Below, one piece after another: positions 1 through 10,800 of a stretch of 64,000 bases of DNA. The stretch lies in NCBI RefSeq assembly GCF_033242265.1, contig NZ_BTFW01000002.1:1-64000 (forward strand). Reading direction: 5' to 3'. The notes below the pieces were generated by a model that was not told where the DNA came from, searched no databases, and saw only the letters and a list, made by a program, of their open reading frames with translations. Position 1 is the first letter of the stretch; every line of letters begins with the position of its first letter. The stretch is from Novosphingobium sp. IK01 (GTDB taxonomy: Bacteria > Pseudomonadota > Alphaproteobacteria > Sphingomonadales > Sphingomonadaceae). The position numbers were made by a program, and so were the translations under genes.

Positions 1-51
1 CCCACGGCTTCCAAAGATCTCCGCAGACGCGGACAGTTAGGGACAGAACCG

Positions 52-381
52 ATGAAACGGCTGATTTTCGTGGCGTTGAGCGCATCTGTGCTCAGCGGAT
101 GCACCGGGACTCACATAAAGCCGCCGCCCGTCTGCGACGGCAAGCATCGTCGCCCGGCCAATGTTTACGGCTCGATCCTGCCAAGCCTGCCATTGCCTGT
201 TCCGCCATCCCAGAGCGGGGGCCAATCGCTGGTCGCGCCACCTGTCGGCGATCCGCCTGCTGACGCCCCCGCGACAGCCCCGACCGTAAAGGGCGGACAT
301 AAGCACGGCGCGATGAACACCCCGCGCCCAACGCCCCGTACCTCCACGCGGGACATTGCGTTGTCCTACTCCCAATGTTGA
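52..381 (+). CDS. virB7: VirB7-like T4SS lipoprotein
   Basis: A 109-aa lipoprotein, probably the small outer-membrane component that stabilises VirB9 in the type IV secretion core. The N-terminus has a short signal peptide ending in a lipobox (LSGC, Cys17), followed by a proline-rich region with a CDGKHRRPAN stretch like those of TrwH/VirB7-type proteins. It is the first complete gene of the window and lies 16 nt upstream of virB8 in the same direction, so the operon probably continues from beyond the left edge. The family is called mainly from the lipobox, size and position, because VirB7 proteins are poorly conserved. The C-terminal 40 residues are low-complexity. Confidence 0.7.
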   Translation: MKRLIFVALSASVLSGCTGTHIKPPPVCDGKHRRPANVYGSILPSLPLPVPPSQSGGQSLVAPPVGDPPADAPATAPTVKGGHKHGAMNTPRPTPRTSTRDIALSYSQC

Positions 382-397
382 CGAAGGGATTTGAGCC

Positions 398-1075
398 ATG
401 AACGTGGTGAAGGCCGAGGACAAGGAACGCTATCTCGAAAGCGCCCGTAGCTGGGAATATGACCGGATGCGCGCGGCGGTCCAGTCGCGGCGCGTCGCCT
501 GGATGGTTGCGGGCGGCGCCTGCCTGCTGGCGGTTGTATCTGTCGGCGCGGTCGCCCTGCTGGCGCCGCTCAAGACCGTGGTGCCCTATGTCATCCGGGT
601 TGATCGAAGCACAGGCGAAACCGAGATCGTCACGGCGCTCAAAGGCCCTCAGCCCCGCTCTTATGACGATGCGGTCAACCGCTACTTCATCGCCCAATAT
701 GTCCGCCTGCGCGAAGGCTGGCTCAACAATGCCGCCCGCGAGAACGCCTATACTGTCATGCTCATGAGCGAACAGGCTGAAGCGGGGCGCTATCTGGCCT
801 CGGTGGAATCCGGCAACAAGAACGCGCCATCCAACGTCTATGGCGATGGCGGCTTTGTCTCGATCACAATCCGCTCGATCAGCTATCTGAGCCCGACCGT
901 GGCCCAAGTGCGCTTCAGCAAGATCATCACGATGGGCCAGAACGCAGCCGTAGCGCAGAACTGGAACGCCATCCTCACCTTCAAATACACCACCGCGCCC
1001 GAGCACGAGAAGGATCGTGTCATCAATCCGCTCGGCTTTCAGGTGGTGAACTACCGCAGCGATCCGGAGGCCTGA
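398..1075 (+). CDS. virB8: T4SS inner-membrane protein VirB8
   Basis: A 225-aa bitopic inner-membrane protein of the conjugation machine. VirB8 nucleates assembly and contacts VirB9 and VirB10. A short cytoplasmic head (about residues 1-32) is followed by one membrane segment (about 33-56, ending LLAPLKTVVPYVI) and a periplasmic NTF2-like domain containing the typical VDRSTGE and WLNNAARENAY stretches. Length is normal for the family. It is followed after 1 nt by virB9, so translation is probably coupled. The identification is firm; whether the gene is named VirB8, TrbF or TrwG is a matter of nomenclature. Confidence 0.93.
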   Translation: MNVVKAEDKERYLESARSWEYDRMRAAVQSRRVAWMVAGGACLLAVVSVGAVALLAPLKTVVPYVIRVDRSTGETEIVTALKGPQPRSYDDAVNRYFIAQYVRLREGWLNNAARENAYTVMLMSEQAEAGRYLASVESGNKNAPSNVYGDGGFVSITIRSISYLSPTVAQVRFSKIITMGQNAAVAQNWNAILTFKYTTAPEHEKDRVINPLGFQVVNYRSDPEA

Positions 1076-1076
1076 C

Positions 1077-2096
1077 ATGAGCAAGCTCCCCGAAACGGCC
1101 CCACCTGGCGATCAACCACAAGACACCAAGGTCATCCCTTTCCTCCCCGTCCTGCGCCGAAAACCGGAGCAGCGCCTCTCGCCCCCTGGCACCGCGCTGG
1201 CCGTGACCGAAGCCGGGGCCAAGAGCCGCCTGTGGCGTGGGCTGGGCGCGATCTGGCACAGGCTCGTCACCCTTTCTCTGGTCGGGACCATCGCAGTCAC
1301 CCTGGCGCCGCCCCCTGTCTTTGCGGCACAGACACCCTCCCCCGGCGCCAAGGATGCGCGGGTCCGCAATGTGGATTACGACCCCGATCAGGTCGTGTCG
1401 GTCGTCGGCCAGTTTCGCCACGCCATCGAAATTCAGTTCGGGCCGGGAGAAACCGTGACGCAGGCCGCGCTCGGCGACACGATCTCGTGGCAGATCGCCC
1501 CTGTCGGCAACATCGTATTTCTGAAGCCGCGCGAGAAGGCGGGAGGCACAAACCTCATCGTCGTCACCAACGCCAACGGAAGCCCGCGCACCTACCATTT
1601 CAACCTGGTGCTGGGCGGCGGTGCGGCCATGTATGGCATCCGCTTCCATTACCCCAAGGAAGAGCGGGCAGCCGCCGCGCTTCAGGCCCAAATGGCCACC
1701 GCGCAGGCCGCCAAGTCCGTTGAGAGCGGCATTGTCACTGCGGCTCTTGACCATGCCGTCATCGAGGGCGCCCGCAACATGAATTACACGGTGCAGGGCA
1801 ATGCAGCGCTTCAGCCCACCGAGATTTCGGACAATGGCGAGTTCACGGTCCTGCGCTATCCCGGCCATGCCGACATTCCATCGATCTTTGCCGTGGACGT
1901 GGACGGGACAGAGACGATCGTGCCCTATGATGTGCGCGAGGATTTCGTCGTCGTCCATGCCGTCTATCGCCAGCTCCGTCTGCGGCGCGGCAACATGGTC
2001 CTTTGCGTCTACAACGAAGGCGCTCCGCGCAACGATCGCGGCGACAGGACCGGCACCGTCTCCAATGTCGTCGAACGCAAAGTAAAGGGGCAATAA
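1077..2096 (+). CDS. virB9: T4SS outer-membrane core protein VirB9
   Basis: A 339-aa VirB9/TrbG-type protein that, with VirB7 and VirB10, forms the outer-membrane core complex. It has an unusually long N-terminal extension of about 60 residues before a hydrophobic export segment (about 61-85, ending FAAQ). The body has the family pattern RNVDYDPDQVVSVVG, and the C-terminal domain includes FTVLRYPG and a TPxx-like RLRRGNMVLCVYNEG end. The long leader may mean that the true start is further downstream, but there is no strong alternative Shine-Dalgarno site and the chosen ATG abuts the virB8 stop. It is followed by virB10 with 1 nt between them. Confidence 0.9.
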   Translation: MSKLPETAPPGDQPQDTKVIPFLPVLRRKPEQRLSPPGTALAVTEAGAKSRLWRGLGAIWHRLVTLSLVGTIAVTLAPPPVFAAQTPSPGAKDARVRNVDYDPDQVVSVVGQFRHAIEIQFGPGETVTQAALGDTISWQIAPVGNIVFLKPREKAGGTNLIVVTNANGSPRTYHFNLVLGGGAAMYGIRFHYPKEERAAAALQAQMATAQAAKSVESGIVTAALDHAVIEGARNMNYTVQGNAALQPTEISDNGEFTVLRYPGHADIPSIFAVDVDGTETIVPYDVREDFVVVHAVYRQLRLRRGNMVLCVYNEGAPRNDRGDRTGTVSNVVERKVKGQ

Positions 2097-2097
2097 C

Positions 2098-3372
2098 ATG
2101 GCCGAACCTATCCTCGACCGAGGTGGCAATGTCGGCGCCAGTCATGCCGACGGCGATGCGATCCGCTCGGCGCCTCTCGGCAGCGCCAGCGCCAAGGGTG
2201 GCGGATGGGGCAACATCGCCCTGCTGGGTGCCGGGGTCGCGCTTGTTGGCGCGATCGGCGGCATCACCATCGGCTACGCGACCTTCCACCACCCGGCCAG
2301 CTCGAAAGCGGCCGAGCAACCTGCGAAGGCCAGCGACCGGGCCGTGGCTGATGTCATGGCCTCTCCCAACGCGCAGCGCGCGGCGCTGGCCGGTCAGCTC
2401 GGACAACGCGGAGCCCCGGCGACCGACATCTTCGGCAGGCCCGTCGCCGCGACACCCGGCCAGCAGCCAACCGATGTGAATGGCAATCCGATCCCGACGA
2501 GCGGCCAGCAGACGCCAGCGCAAACGCGCGCGCAGCAGGCGCGCGCCATGGCGGATGCGGCACGCCGCTCGCCGATCATGGCTTTCGGCGGCAGCGGGAT
2601 TGCCTCTGGCGCAGCCCCGGTCGGAGCCGGACAGCCAGGAACGCAGCCGCAGGGCCAATCAGCGGTCGCCCCGCAGAATTTTGGCGCCAGCGGCTTCGGG
2701 CCGCCAAGCACCGATGCGGACGGCAAGCTGGCAGCAGGCAAAGGCCCCAGCGATTTCAGCGACCAGCTCGGCCACGCCACGATCCAGACTGTCCGCGCCA
2801 GCCTCATCCCTGATCGCAGTTTTCTGCTAAGCGCTGGCACAGTGATCCCCTGCACGCTTCAAACCGCGATTAACTCGACCCAGGCCGGTTATGTCTCCTG
2901 CGTCGTGAACCATGACGTGTTTTCGGAAAATGGCCGAGTGGTCCTGCTCGACAAGGGGACCAAGGTGCTGGGCCAATATTCGGGCGGCATCACACAGGGC
3001 CAAGCGCGCATGTTCGTGCTGTGGACGCGGGCGCTGACGCCGCGCGGGGTAGCCATCGATCTCGGCTCACCCGCCGCCGACAGCCTCGGCCGCGCAGGCG
3101 TCACCGGCGGCATCGACACGCAGTTCTGGGCGCGTTTTGGCGCTGCCCTCATGATGTCGGTGCTCGAAGACGCCTCAAACATCGCGGGCCGGGCGGTCGC
3201 GGGCCAGGGCACCTATACCACGCAGGTCCCCTCGACCATGGGCCAGACCATCCTTCAGAGCACCATGAGCATTCGCCCGATCCTCAAGAAAAATCAGGGC
3301 GACACCGCCGCGATCTTCGTCGCCAAGGACTTCGATTTCCGGTCGGTCTATGATGTGCAGCTCAGGCGGTAG
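2098..3372 (+). CDS. virB10: T4SS protein VirB10
   Basis: A 424-aa VirB10/TrbI protein, the energy-sensing component that spans both membranes. It has a cytoplasmic head, one TM segment (about residues 36-60), a long Ala/Gln/Pro-rich periplasmic linker (about 75-215), and a C-terminal barrel domain starting near LIPDRSFLLSAGTVIPC with the expected VLLDKGTKVLGQY and RARMFVLWTR-like motifs. The size is normal. It sits in the canonical order VirB8-VirB9-VirB10-VirB11 with almost no intergenic space, which supports one transcription unit. Confidence 0.93.
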   Translation: MAEPILDRGGNVGASHADGDAIRSAPLGSASAKGGGWGNIALLGAGVALVGAIGGITIGYATFHHPASSKAAEQPAKASDRAVADVMASPNAQRAALAGQLGQRGAPATDIFGRPVAATPGQQPTDVNGNPIPTSGQQTPAQTRAQQARAMADAARRSPIMAFGGSGIASGAAPVGAGQPGTQPQGQSAVAPQNFGASGFGPPSTDADGKLAAGKGPSDFSDQLGHATIQTVRASLIPDRSFLLSAGTVIPCTLQTAINSTQAGYVSCVVNHDVFSENGRVVLLDKGTKVLGQYSGGITQGQARMFVLWTRALTPRGVAIDLGSPAADSLGRAGVTGGIDTQFWARFGAALMMSVLEDASNIAGRAVAGQGTYTTQVPSTMGQTILQSTMSIRPILKKNQGDTAAIFVAKDFDFRSVYDVQLRR

Positions 3373-3375
3373 GCC

Positions 3376-4395
3376 ATGTCTAACGCAGGCACGACGATCT
3401 ATCAGCACAACGCCGCGCCGCTCGCGCCTTTCCTCGCCCGCGACGACGTAACCGAGCTGGTCATCAACGAGCCAGGCTGGATCGGGGTTGAAACGCGCAA
3501 GGGTTGGGAATGGCATGAGGCCCCCTCCCTCGATCACGCCTCCTTGATGACGCTTGCCAAACTGATCGCTGGCCTCACCAAACAGGACATCACGACAGAG
3601 TACCCCATCTGCTCCTCCGTCCTGCCCGGCGGCGAGCGCGCCCAGATCGTCATCCCGCCCGCCGTCGAGCGTGGTTTCGTGTCGATCACGATCCGCAAGG
3701 CTTCCGGTGTCACCATGGATATTGACGATTTTGACCGGGCGGGCCTGTTCAGCGAGGTGCGCGCCTATGGCGCCAGCGAGGAGGTCGATGCTGCGCTTCT
3801 GCGCCACCGCGATGCCGGCGACTGGAAAGCCTTCTTCCGCATCGCCGTTGAGGCCCGGAAAAACATTCTGATTTCCGGGGCTACGGGGTCGGGCAAGACG
3901 AGCCTTTCCAAGGGGCTCATCAAGCTGATCCCCGACTATGAGCGTATCCTGACGATTGAAGATACCCGCGAACTGGTCGTGCCCCAGCGCAACCACGTCC
4001 ACATGATGTATGCCAAGGACGGAAAGAGCTTGCAGAAGGCCGGGGCTAAGGAGCTGCTGGAATCCGCTCTGCGTATGCGCCCCGATCGCATTCTGTTGCA
4101 GGAACTGCGCGACGGCACGGCCTTCTTCTACCTTCGCAACGTCAACAGCGGTCATCCCGGCTCGATCACCACGGTCCACGCAAACAGCGCCGAGGGCGCG
4201 CTCGAACAGCTCACCCTCCTCGTCAAGGAATCCGAGGGCGGCAACGATCTCGACCGTCATGACATCCGCGCCCTGCTGCGCTCGCTGGTCGATATTGTCG
4301 TCCAGATGCACCGCCTTCCCCCCGGCGACGGGAAACCCGCCCGCTATCGCATGACCGAAGTGTGGTTCGATCCGGTCGGCAAGCCCCACGATTGA
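3376..4395 (+). CDS. virB11: T4SS ATPase VirB11
   Basis: A 339-aa hexameric AAA+ ATPase of the VirB11/PulE family that powers pilus assembly and substrate transfer from the cytoplasmic face. Walker A (ISGATGSGKTSL) lies near residue 168. It is followed by an Asp box (TIEDTREL), a Walker B region (PDRILLQELRDG) and the His box (GHPGSITTVHANS). Length and motif order are as expected for an intact enzyme. The start is 4 nt after the virB10 stop. Confidence 0.95.
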   Translation: MSNAGTTIYQHNAAPLAPFLARDDVTELVINEPGWIGVETRKGWEWHEAPSLDHASLMTLAKLIAGLTKQDITTEYPICSSVLPGGERAQIVIPPAVERGFVSITIRKASGVTMDIDDFDRAGLFSEVRAYGASEEVDAALLRHRDAGDWKAFFRIAVEARKNILISGATGSGKTSLSKGLIKLIPDYERILTIEDTRELVVPQRNHVHMMYAKDGKSLQKAGAKELLESALRMRPDRILLQELRDGTAFFYLRNVNSGHPGSITTVHANSAEGALEQLTLLVKESEGGNDLDRHDIRALLRSLVDIVVQMHRLPPGDGKPARYRMTEVWFDPVGKPHD

Positions 4396-4411
4396 CGGAG
4401 AAGTTCTCGAC

Positions 4412-6307
4412 ATGACCGGCAAGATGGTGCGCAATCCGGCAGCCTCGCAACCAGCAGCACTGGCCTTCCTCCTCCTCGTCGGCCTGATCGTCAGCATGGG
4501 CGTCGGCGCCCTTGCGGTGCTGTGGCAAGCGCATCTGCTCTCCGCCCACACGCCATGGGCGCGCGTGCCCGGCGCGCTATGGGCGTTGCGCACGGCGCCG
4601 ATCGTGTGGAAACCGTTTCTTGGCGGCTTCGCCCTCTCCTTCATGGTCAGCCTGGTCGGCATCACGTCCTCGATGTTCCGACAGCAAAAGCTCCACGGCG
4701 AGGCGCGATGGGCGCAGATCGGCGAGGTGCGCAAGGCCAAGCTGATGGAGGATGCCGGCATTCTGCTGGGCCGTATCTCGGGCCAGTTCCTCCGCTTTGG
4801 CGGAACCGAGCATGTCCTGCTCGAAGCCCCGACCCGTGCTGGCAAGGGCGTGGGCGTCGTCATCCCGAACCTGCTGCAATGGCCTGATTCAGTGGTCGTG
4901 CTCGACGTTAAGCAGGAAAACTGGGACGCCACCGCTGGCTTTCGGCTCAAAAATCTGCGGCAAACCACCCTGCTCTTCAACCCGCTCGACGCCGCCGGGC
5001 GCACCTGCCGTTACAACCCGTTCAGCCATATCGACCGCCGGGATGAGGTCGATGTCATCAACGAGCTTCAGAAGATCGGCGCCATGCTGTTTCCCCCGCC
5101 CCAGACCGGGGACAGCTTCTGGGCCGAAAGCGCGCGGACAGCATTTCTGGGTGTTGCGGCCTATGTCGCGGCAACCGCTGATGACGGGGATGATGCTCTC
5201 CCCTTCACTATGGGCGAGGTCTATCGCCAGTTTGCCGCCGGCGATGCCAAGCGACGATTTCCCCGCATCATCCGTCAGCGTGAGGCAGCGGGAAAACCAC
5301 TTTCGGGGGCGTGTGTTTCAGCGCTGCGCGACTGGTTCACGGCCTCGGACAACACGTTCACCTCGATCCGACAGTCCGTCACGGCCAAGATCAATCTCTG
5401 GCTCAACCCCTATGTCGATGCGGCGACGGCCGAGAGCGACTTTGATCTGCGCTCCTTCCGCGAAGAGCGGATCTCGCTCTATCTGGGCGTCTCCCCGGAC
5501 GATCTTGATCGCGTCGCCCCGATCTACAACCTCCTGTTCCAACAGCTCATCGACCTCAACGTGCGCGAGCTTCCCTCTGGCGATCGGCACCAGGTCCGCT
5601 TGCTGCTCCTGCTCGACGAATTTCCGCGTCTTGGCCGCGCCTCGGTCATTGCCAACGGCTTCAGCTATGTGGCGGGCTACGGCATCCGGCTCCTCCCCGT
5701 CATCCAGAACGGTGCGCAGCTCGAAAACGTCTATGGCCCTAAAGTCGCCACCGAAATCGAGGCCAACTGCGGTGTCCAGATGGTGATGCGGCCCGCCACC
5801 ACTGCCGATGCACGCGAGATTTCCGAAAGGCTCGGCACCTATACCTTTCGCGCAAGATCGCGCTCAATGGGAACTTGGGGGCGCGGCGGCGGATCTGTTT
5901 CAGATTCCGACCAGCGGCGCCCTCTCCTGCTGCCGCAGGAACTGATGCAACTGCCGGAAAAGGACATGATCGTCCTGCGCCTCGGGATTCCGCCGGTCTA
6001 TGGGCGCAAGATCCGCTTCTACGAGGAAAAGGACATGGTGGCGCTGACCCAAATCGCCGCCCCCACCATGCCGACCATCCGTCCCGATCCGACAGCCGCC
6101 ACGAACAGCCTGCGCGTCATCGCAGCGGCCGAGGGAGAAGATAGTGTCGATAGCGCCCCCGGATCACCGACGACCTCAACAAGCACGACCATCAAACACA
6201 GGCTGAACAGGGCGGCGATCGACGCCGCCCTGGCACTGCCCGCCGAACAGAGGGCGGCAACCTTGTTCGGTTACACGGTCGACGCGCATCCGTCGGACGG
6301 GAAATAA
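4412..6307 (+). CDS. virD4: Coupling protein VirD4
   Basis: A 631-aa type IV coupling protein that brings the relaxase-DNA complex to the transfer channel. Two N-terminal TM segments (about residues 10-35 and 65-85) precede the nucleotide-binding domain with Walker A (APTRAGKGVGVV) and Walker B (LLLLDEFPRLG). The all-alpha-domain region is also present. The last residues run into an IS3-family remnant immediately downstream, so the extreme C-terminus may have been altered, although the length is normal. It is the last transfer gene in this operon here; the relaxase is about 13 kb away, beyond the defence island. Confidence 0.94.
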   Translation: MTGKMVRNPAASQPAALAFLLLVGLIVSMGVGALAVLWQAHLLSAHTPWARVPGALWALRTAPIVWKPFLGGFALSFMVSLVGITSSMFRQQKLHGEARWAQIGEVRKAKLMEDAGILLGRISGQFLRFGGTEHVLLEAPTRAGKGVGVVIPNLLQWPDSVVVLDVKQENWDATAGFRLKNLRQTTLLFNPLDAAGRTCRYNPFSHIDRRDEVDVINELQKIGAMLFPPPQTGDSFWAESARTAFLGVAAYVAATADDGDDALPFTMGEVYRQFAAGDAKRRFPRIIRQREAAGKPLSGACVSALRDWFTASDNTFTSIRQSVTAKINLWLNPYVDAATAESDFDLRSFREERISLYLGVSPDDLDRVAPIYNLLFQQLIDLNVRELPSGDRHQVRLLLLLDEFPRLGRASVIANGFSYVAGYGIRLLPVIQNGAQLENVYGPKVATEIEANCGVQMVMRPATTADAREISERLGTYTFRARSRSMGTWGRGGGSVSDSDQRRPLLLPQELMQLPEKDMIVLRLGIPPVYGRKIRFYEEKDMVALTQIAAPTMPTIRPDPTAATNSLRVIAAAEGEDSVDSAPGSPTTSTSTTIKHRLNRAAIDAALALPAEQRAATLFGYTVDAHPSDGK

Positions 6308-6477
6308 ATCCTATCCGCCTTCCAGCCTACCTCCAGGCCGCCATGCTTGGCCTTCCAGTTATAGATCATCGCTTCCGATACACCGTGGCGCCGAGCCAGG
6401 TCGACGGTCTTCGCTCCCGCCTCCTGTTCTTTCAGCACACCGATGATCTGCTCTTCCGTGAAGCTTGCTTGCTTCAT
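6308..6477 (-). pseudogene. IS3-family transposase OrfA fragment
   Basis: This is the N-terminal part of an IS3-family helix-turn-helix protein. From the ATG at 6477 it reads MKQASFTEEQIIGVLKEQEA, then a Cro-like HTH with VSEAMIYNWKAKHGGLEV. Homology to OrfA stops near 6333, and the rest of the frame runs into DNA flanking virD4. No OrfB is present and only the 5' side of the element remains (to about 6540), so it is a scar. It marks the junction between the T4SS operon and the defence island, and suggests that the island arrived by, or was trimmed by, IS-mediated rearrangement. Confidence 0.8.
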
Positions 6478-6633
6478 TCGTCGGCCCTTCCATTGGGCGG
6501 ACTCCAATCAAGCTTGGTGGAAAATCAGAGGGCCACGTCACCACCCTTCTATTTGTCTGAGGCAAGAATCCTAATTTTCCGCATATTGACTTCTAATTAT
6601 CACCCGAGATAGACCTGTGGGATAGGAGCAGGT

Positions 6634-7854
6634 ATGTACGCGCGTTTTGTGGAAAATCGGGTCAAAGAAGCCTTGTCGGATACCCCTGTGGTTTTAGTCA
6701 CTGGACCTCGACGTGCCGGGAAAACAACTCTCGTCAGAAAAATGGGCGAGGCTGAGCGCACCTACATCACCCTCGATGATCAGACGGCCCTGGAAGCTGC
6801 CCGCATCGATCCCAGTGGCTTCATTCGCGGGCTTGATAAAGCGATTATCGATGAGGTCCAGCGCGCACCTGACCTTCTCCTTGCCATCAAAAAATCTATC
6901 GACGATGACTACCGTCCCGGCCGCTTCCTGCTCACTGGTTCAGCTAACGTTCTGACCCTTCCGCGAGTCGCCGACAGTTTGGCCGGTCGCATGGAAACTC
7001 TGCACATGCTTCCGCTTTCCAGAGCGGAGATCGAACGTACCCAATCGACCTTCCTTGAGCGTTTGTTTGAAGGCAAACTGCAAAGCGATCGACACGCCAT
7101 TGTGGGCAACGATCTTGTACATCTCGCGCTGCTCGGCGGGTATCCCGAGGCGATTGCGCGCGAGAGCGAACGCCGCCGTCAAGATTGGTCTCGTTCCTAT
7201 CTGACATCGGTTCTGACCCGGGATTTACGGGACATCGCCGAGATCGAAAAAATCGCGGAGTTGCCGAAATTTGTCCGACTGCTGGCTGAGCATTCAGGGC
7301 AGTTGATCAACTTTTCGCAACTCGGTTCCAGCATCAACGTCAGCTACAAAACTGGTCAGCGATATGTCGCCCTGCTCGAGCAGGTGTTCCTCGTTGCGAC
7401 ACTGCAACCTTGGTACACCAATGCCTTGAAGCGCATCGTCAAAACGCCGAAACTGCATTTCCTTGACCCAGGCCTACTGGCAACAGCACGAGGGTTGAAT
7501 TTTGATCGAGTCAAGGCAAGCCGCGAGGTCTTTGGCTCGCTGCTAGAGAGCTTCGTGTTCGCCGAAGTCATGAAATTGATGACGGTATCGGATCTGAGAC
7601 TGACACCATACCACTTCCGCGACCAGCAAATGCGGGAGGTGGATATAGTCCTCGAACGCGATGACGGCATGATCGTGGGGATCGAGATCAAAGCCTCGGC
7701 CACGGTCAAGGCGACTGATTTTGGTGGCCTGCGGACACTGGCAGAAGCGTGCAAGGATCGTTTTGCCTATGGAGTCGTGCTTTATGATAGCACCGACGTA
7801 GTACCGTTTGGCGACCGACTTGCCGCTGCACCGCTTTCTTGTTTGTGGGGCTGA
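6634..7854 (+). CDS. AAA ATPase of the DUF4143 type
   Basis: A 406-aa ATPase with an N-terminal P-loop (TGPRRAGKTTL, residues 24-34) and Walker B-like IIDEVQRAP, followed by the arginine-finger region TGSANVLTLP. The C-terminal part matches the DUF4143 nuclease-like fold, with ending elements REVDIVLERDD and VGIEIKAS typical of a PD-(D/E)XK-like domain. Proteins of this kind are common in mobile elements, with roles proposed in defence or toxin-antitoxin systems. Its stop lies 1 nt before the ATG of the next gene, so it is the first gene of the defence operon. Specific function unknown. Confidence 0.8.
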   Translation: MYARFVENRVKEALSDTPVVLVTGPRRAGKTTLVRKMGEAERTYITLDDQTALEAARIDPSGFIRGLDKAIIDEVQRAPDLLLAIKKSIDDDYRPGRFLLTGSANVLTLPRVADSLAGRMETLHMLPLSRAEIERTQSTFLERLFEGKLQSDRHAIVGNDLVHLALLGGYPEAIARESERRRQDWSRSYLTSVLTRDLRDIAEIEKIAELPKFVRLLAEHSGQLINFSQLGSSINVSYKTGQRYVALLEQVFLVATLQPWYTNALKRIVKTPKLHFLDPGLLATARGLNFDRVKASREVFGSLLESFVFAEVMKLMTVSDLRLTPYHFRDQQMREVDIVLERDDGMIVGIEIKASATVKATDFGGLRTLAEACKDRFAYGVVLYDSTDVVPFGDRLAAAPLSCLWG

Positions 7855-7855
7855 G

Positions 7856-10800
7856 ATGAAAATTATAGACAATACATCGCAGCTGCTCGGTGACGATCTC
7901 AAGGCAACGCTTGGGAAAGGTGCACGGCTCAAGATCGCCGCGTCCTGCTTTTCGATTTACGCATTTGAGGCCTTGCGATCAGAGCTCTCCAAGGTAGACA
8001 GCATCCAGTTCATTTTCACCTCGCCGACGTTTGTGCCAACAGAGGTCACCGACCGGTTGCGCAAGGAGCGCCGAGAGTTTTTCATCCCGAAGGCGACCGG
8101 TGAGGCCAGCCTGTACGGGACGGAATTCGAGATTCAGCTCCGCAACAAGCTGACCCAGCGCGCCATAGCGCGGGAATGTGCGGATTGGATCAGGAAGAAG
8201 GCACGATTCAAGTCGAATTCGACCAGCGCCGCCATGCAGCAGTTCGTGCATGCTAGCGTCGACGGCGGTGGGGTCGCCTACATGCCAATCAGTGGCTTCA
8301 CGGCCGTCGACCTCGGCTATCAAAAGGGCAGCGCGGTTTCCAACCTGGTTACCCGAGTTGACGATCCCAGTCACACGGATGTCTATCTCCAGCTCTTCAA
8401 CCAAATCTGGAATGACGCGGAAAAGGTGAAGGACGTCACGTCCGCAATCTGCGACCATATCGAGTCCGTCTATCAGGAAAACTCGCCTGAGCGCTTGTAT
8501 TTTCAGATACTGTATAACATTTTCAATGACTTCCTTGAGGATTTAGATCAGGATGCGCTGCCGAATGATCTGACTGGCTACAAGGACAGCCAAGTCTGGA
8601 ATAAGCTATTCAACTACCAGCGCGATGCCGTGACTGGCATCATCAACAAGCTGGAAACGCACAATGGCTGCATTCTCGCCGACAGCGTCGGATTGGGCAA
8701 AACCTTCACCGCTCTTGCAGTCATAAAATACTACGAACTGCGCAATCGATCTGTCCTGGTGCTATGTCCCAAGAAGCTGGCAGACAACTGGCGCAACTAC
8801 AACACTAACCTCAAGACCAATATTTTTGCAAAGGACCGGCTCAACTACGATGTACTTTGCCACACCGATCTCTCCCGAACCTCAGGAGAGTCGTTCGGCA
8901 TCCCGCTCAATCGGGTGAATTGGGGCAACTATGATTTGGTCGTGATCGACGAATCCCATAATTTCCGGAACAACGACGTCTATAAGGATCGGGAAACCCG
9001 CTATCAGAAGCTGATGAACAAGGTGATCCGTGATGGCGTGAAAACCAAGGTTCTCATGCTGTCTGCGACCCCGGTCAACAACCGCTTCAACGACCTGCGT
9101 AATCAGCTTGCCCTTGCCTACGAGGGGGAATCGGAATCGCTCAGCCGCAATCTGAAATCGAACACGGGGGTCGAGGAGATTTTTCGGCGCGCGCAAAAGG
9201 CCTTCAACGCCTGGAGTGAGTTGCCGGCCGAGGAGCGGACAGCGGCCGCCATCCTCAAGGCGCTGGATTTTGACTTTTTCGAGTTGCTTGATGCGGTGAC
9301 GATCGCCCGCTCACGCAAGCATATCGAGACCTTCTACGACACCAAAGACATCGGCAAGTTTCCGCAGCGGCGCAAGCCGGATTCGTACCAGTGCCCGATC
9401 ACCCATCGATCAGATGTGCTGGGCCTCAATGACATCTTTGCTCGGCTTTCGGTGCTTAAGCTCGCCGTGTACGCGCCGATCGGTTACATTTTGCCGAGCC
9501 GCCTCGCGAAATACGAAGAGATATACGACACCCAGGTCGAAGGTGGCCGCGGCAAGCTCCGTCAGGCCGACCGCGAGCGCAGCTTGCAGGCACTGATGAC
9601 GACCAACCTGCTGAAGCGGCTTGAAAGCTCCGTCGAGGCGTTCCGCCTCACGCTGCGCGCCCTCAGCAGCAACATCATCCGAACCCTGGATGCCATTGCC
9701 GAATTTGAGCGATCTGGCGGCTCTCAAACGGTCAGCGACTATCTGGCCGATGTTTCAATGGACGACGAGGACGATGACATCGGCGGTGTCGGCGAGTTCA
9801 CGGTCGGCAAAAAGGTGCAAATCAGCTTGGCAGACATGGACGTGCCTTCATGGAAGCACGACCTGGAAGCCGACCTGTTCCTCATCCGTGAACTCACCGC
9901 TTCGATGGAACTAGTCGGTCCCGGCGATGACGCCAAGCTCCAGCATTTGAAGGGCATCATCGCCAAGAAACTCGCCGAGCCGCTCAATCCAGGTAACCGG
10001 AAGGTCATCATTTTCACGGCCTTCGCCGACACGGCCAACTACCTCTATGCCAATTTGGCGCCAGCTCTGTTGAAGTCCAACGGCATCCACACGGGCAAGG
10101 TAACCGGGTCAGACGCACCGAAAACTACGTTGAAGAAGGCCTATGACTTCCAGTCCGTGCTCACGCTGTTTTCGCCAAGGTCCAAGGAGAAGCACCTGAT
10201 CCTGCCGGAAGAACCGGAAGAACTCGACATCTTGATCGGCACAGACTGCATTTCGGAAGGCCAGAACCTTCAGGATTGCGACTACTTGGTAAATTACGAC
10301 ATTCACTGGAACCCGGTGCGGATCATCCAGCGCTTTGGTCGCATCGACCGCATCGGCTCGCCAAACAGCCAGATTCAGTTGGTCAATTATTGGCCGGACA
10401 TTTCGCTGGATGAATACATCAATCTGAAAGAGCGTGTTGAAAATCGCATGATGATCGCTGATGTCACCGCCACCGGCGACGACAACGTCTTGACGGCCAA
10501 AAGCAGCGACATCGCATATCGCAAAGAGCAGCTTCAGCGCCTTCAGGACGAAGTGATCGAGCTCGAGGATGTGCGGACCGGCATCTCCATCACCGACCTC
10601 GGGCTCAATGATTTCCGGATGGATTTGCTGAACTACATCAAAGTCAATGGCGATCTGGATAACTTACCGAATGGCATGCACGCCGTCGTGCCGGCCAATG
10701 CCAAACTTGGCCTGATCCCAGGCGTGATGTTTGCACTGCGGAACATCCATGACAGCGTGAACGTCAATCAGCAGAACCGGCTGCACCCCTACTATCTCGT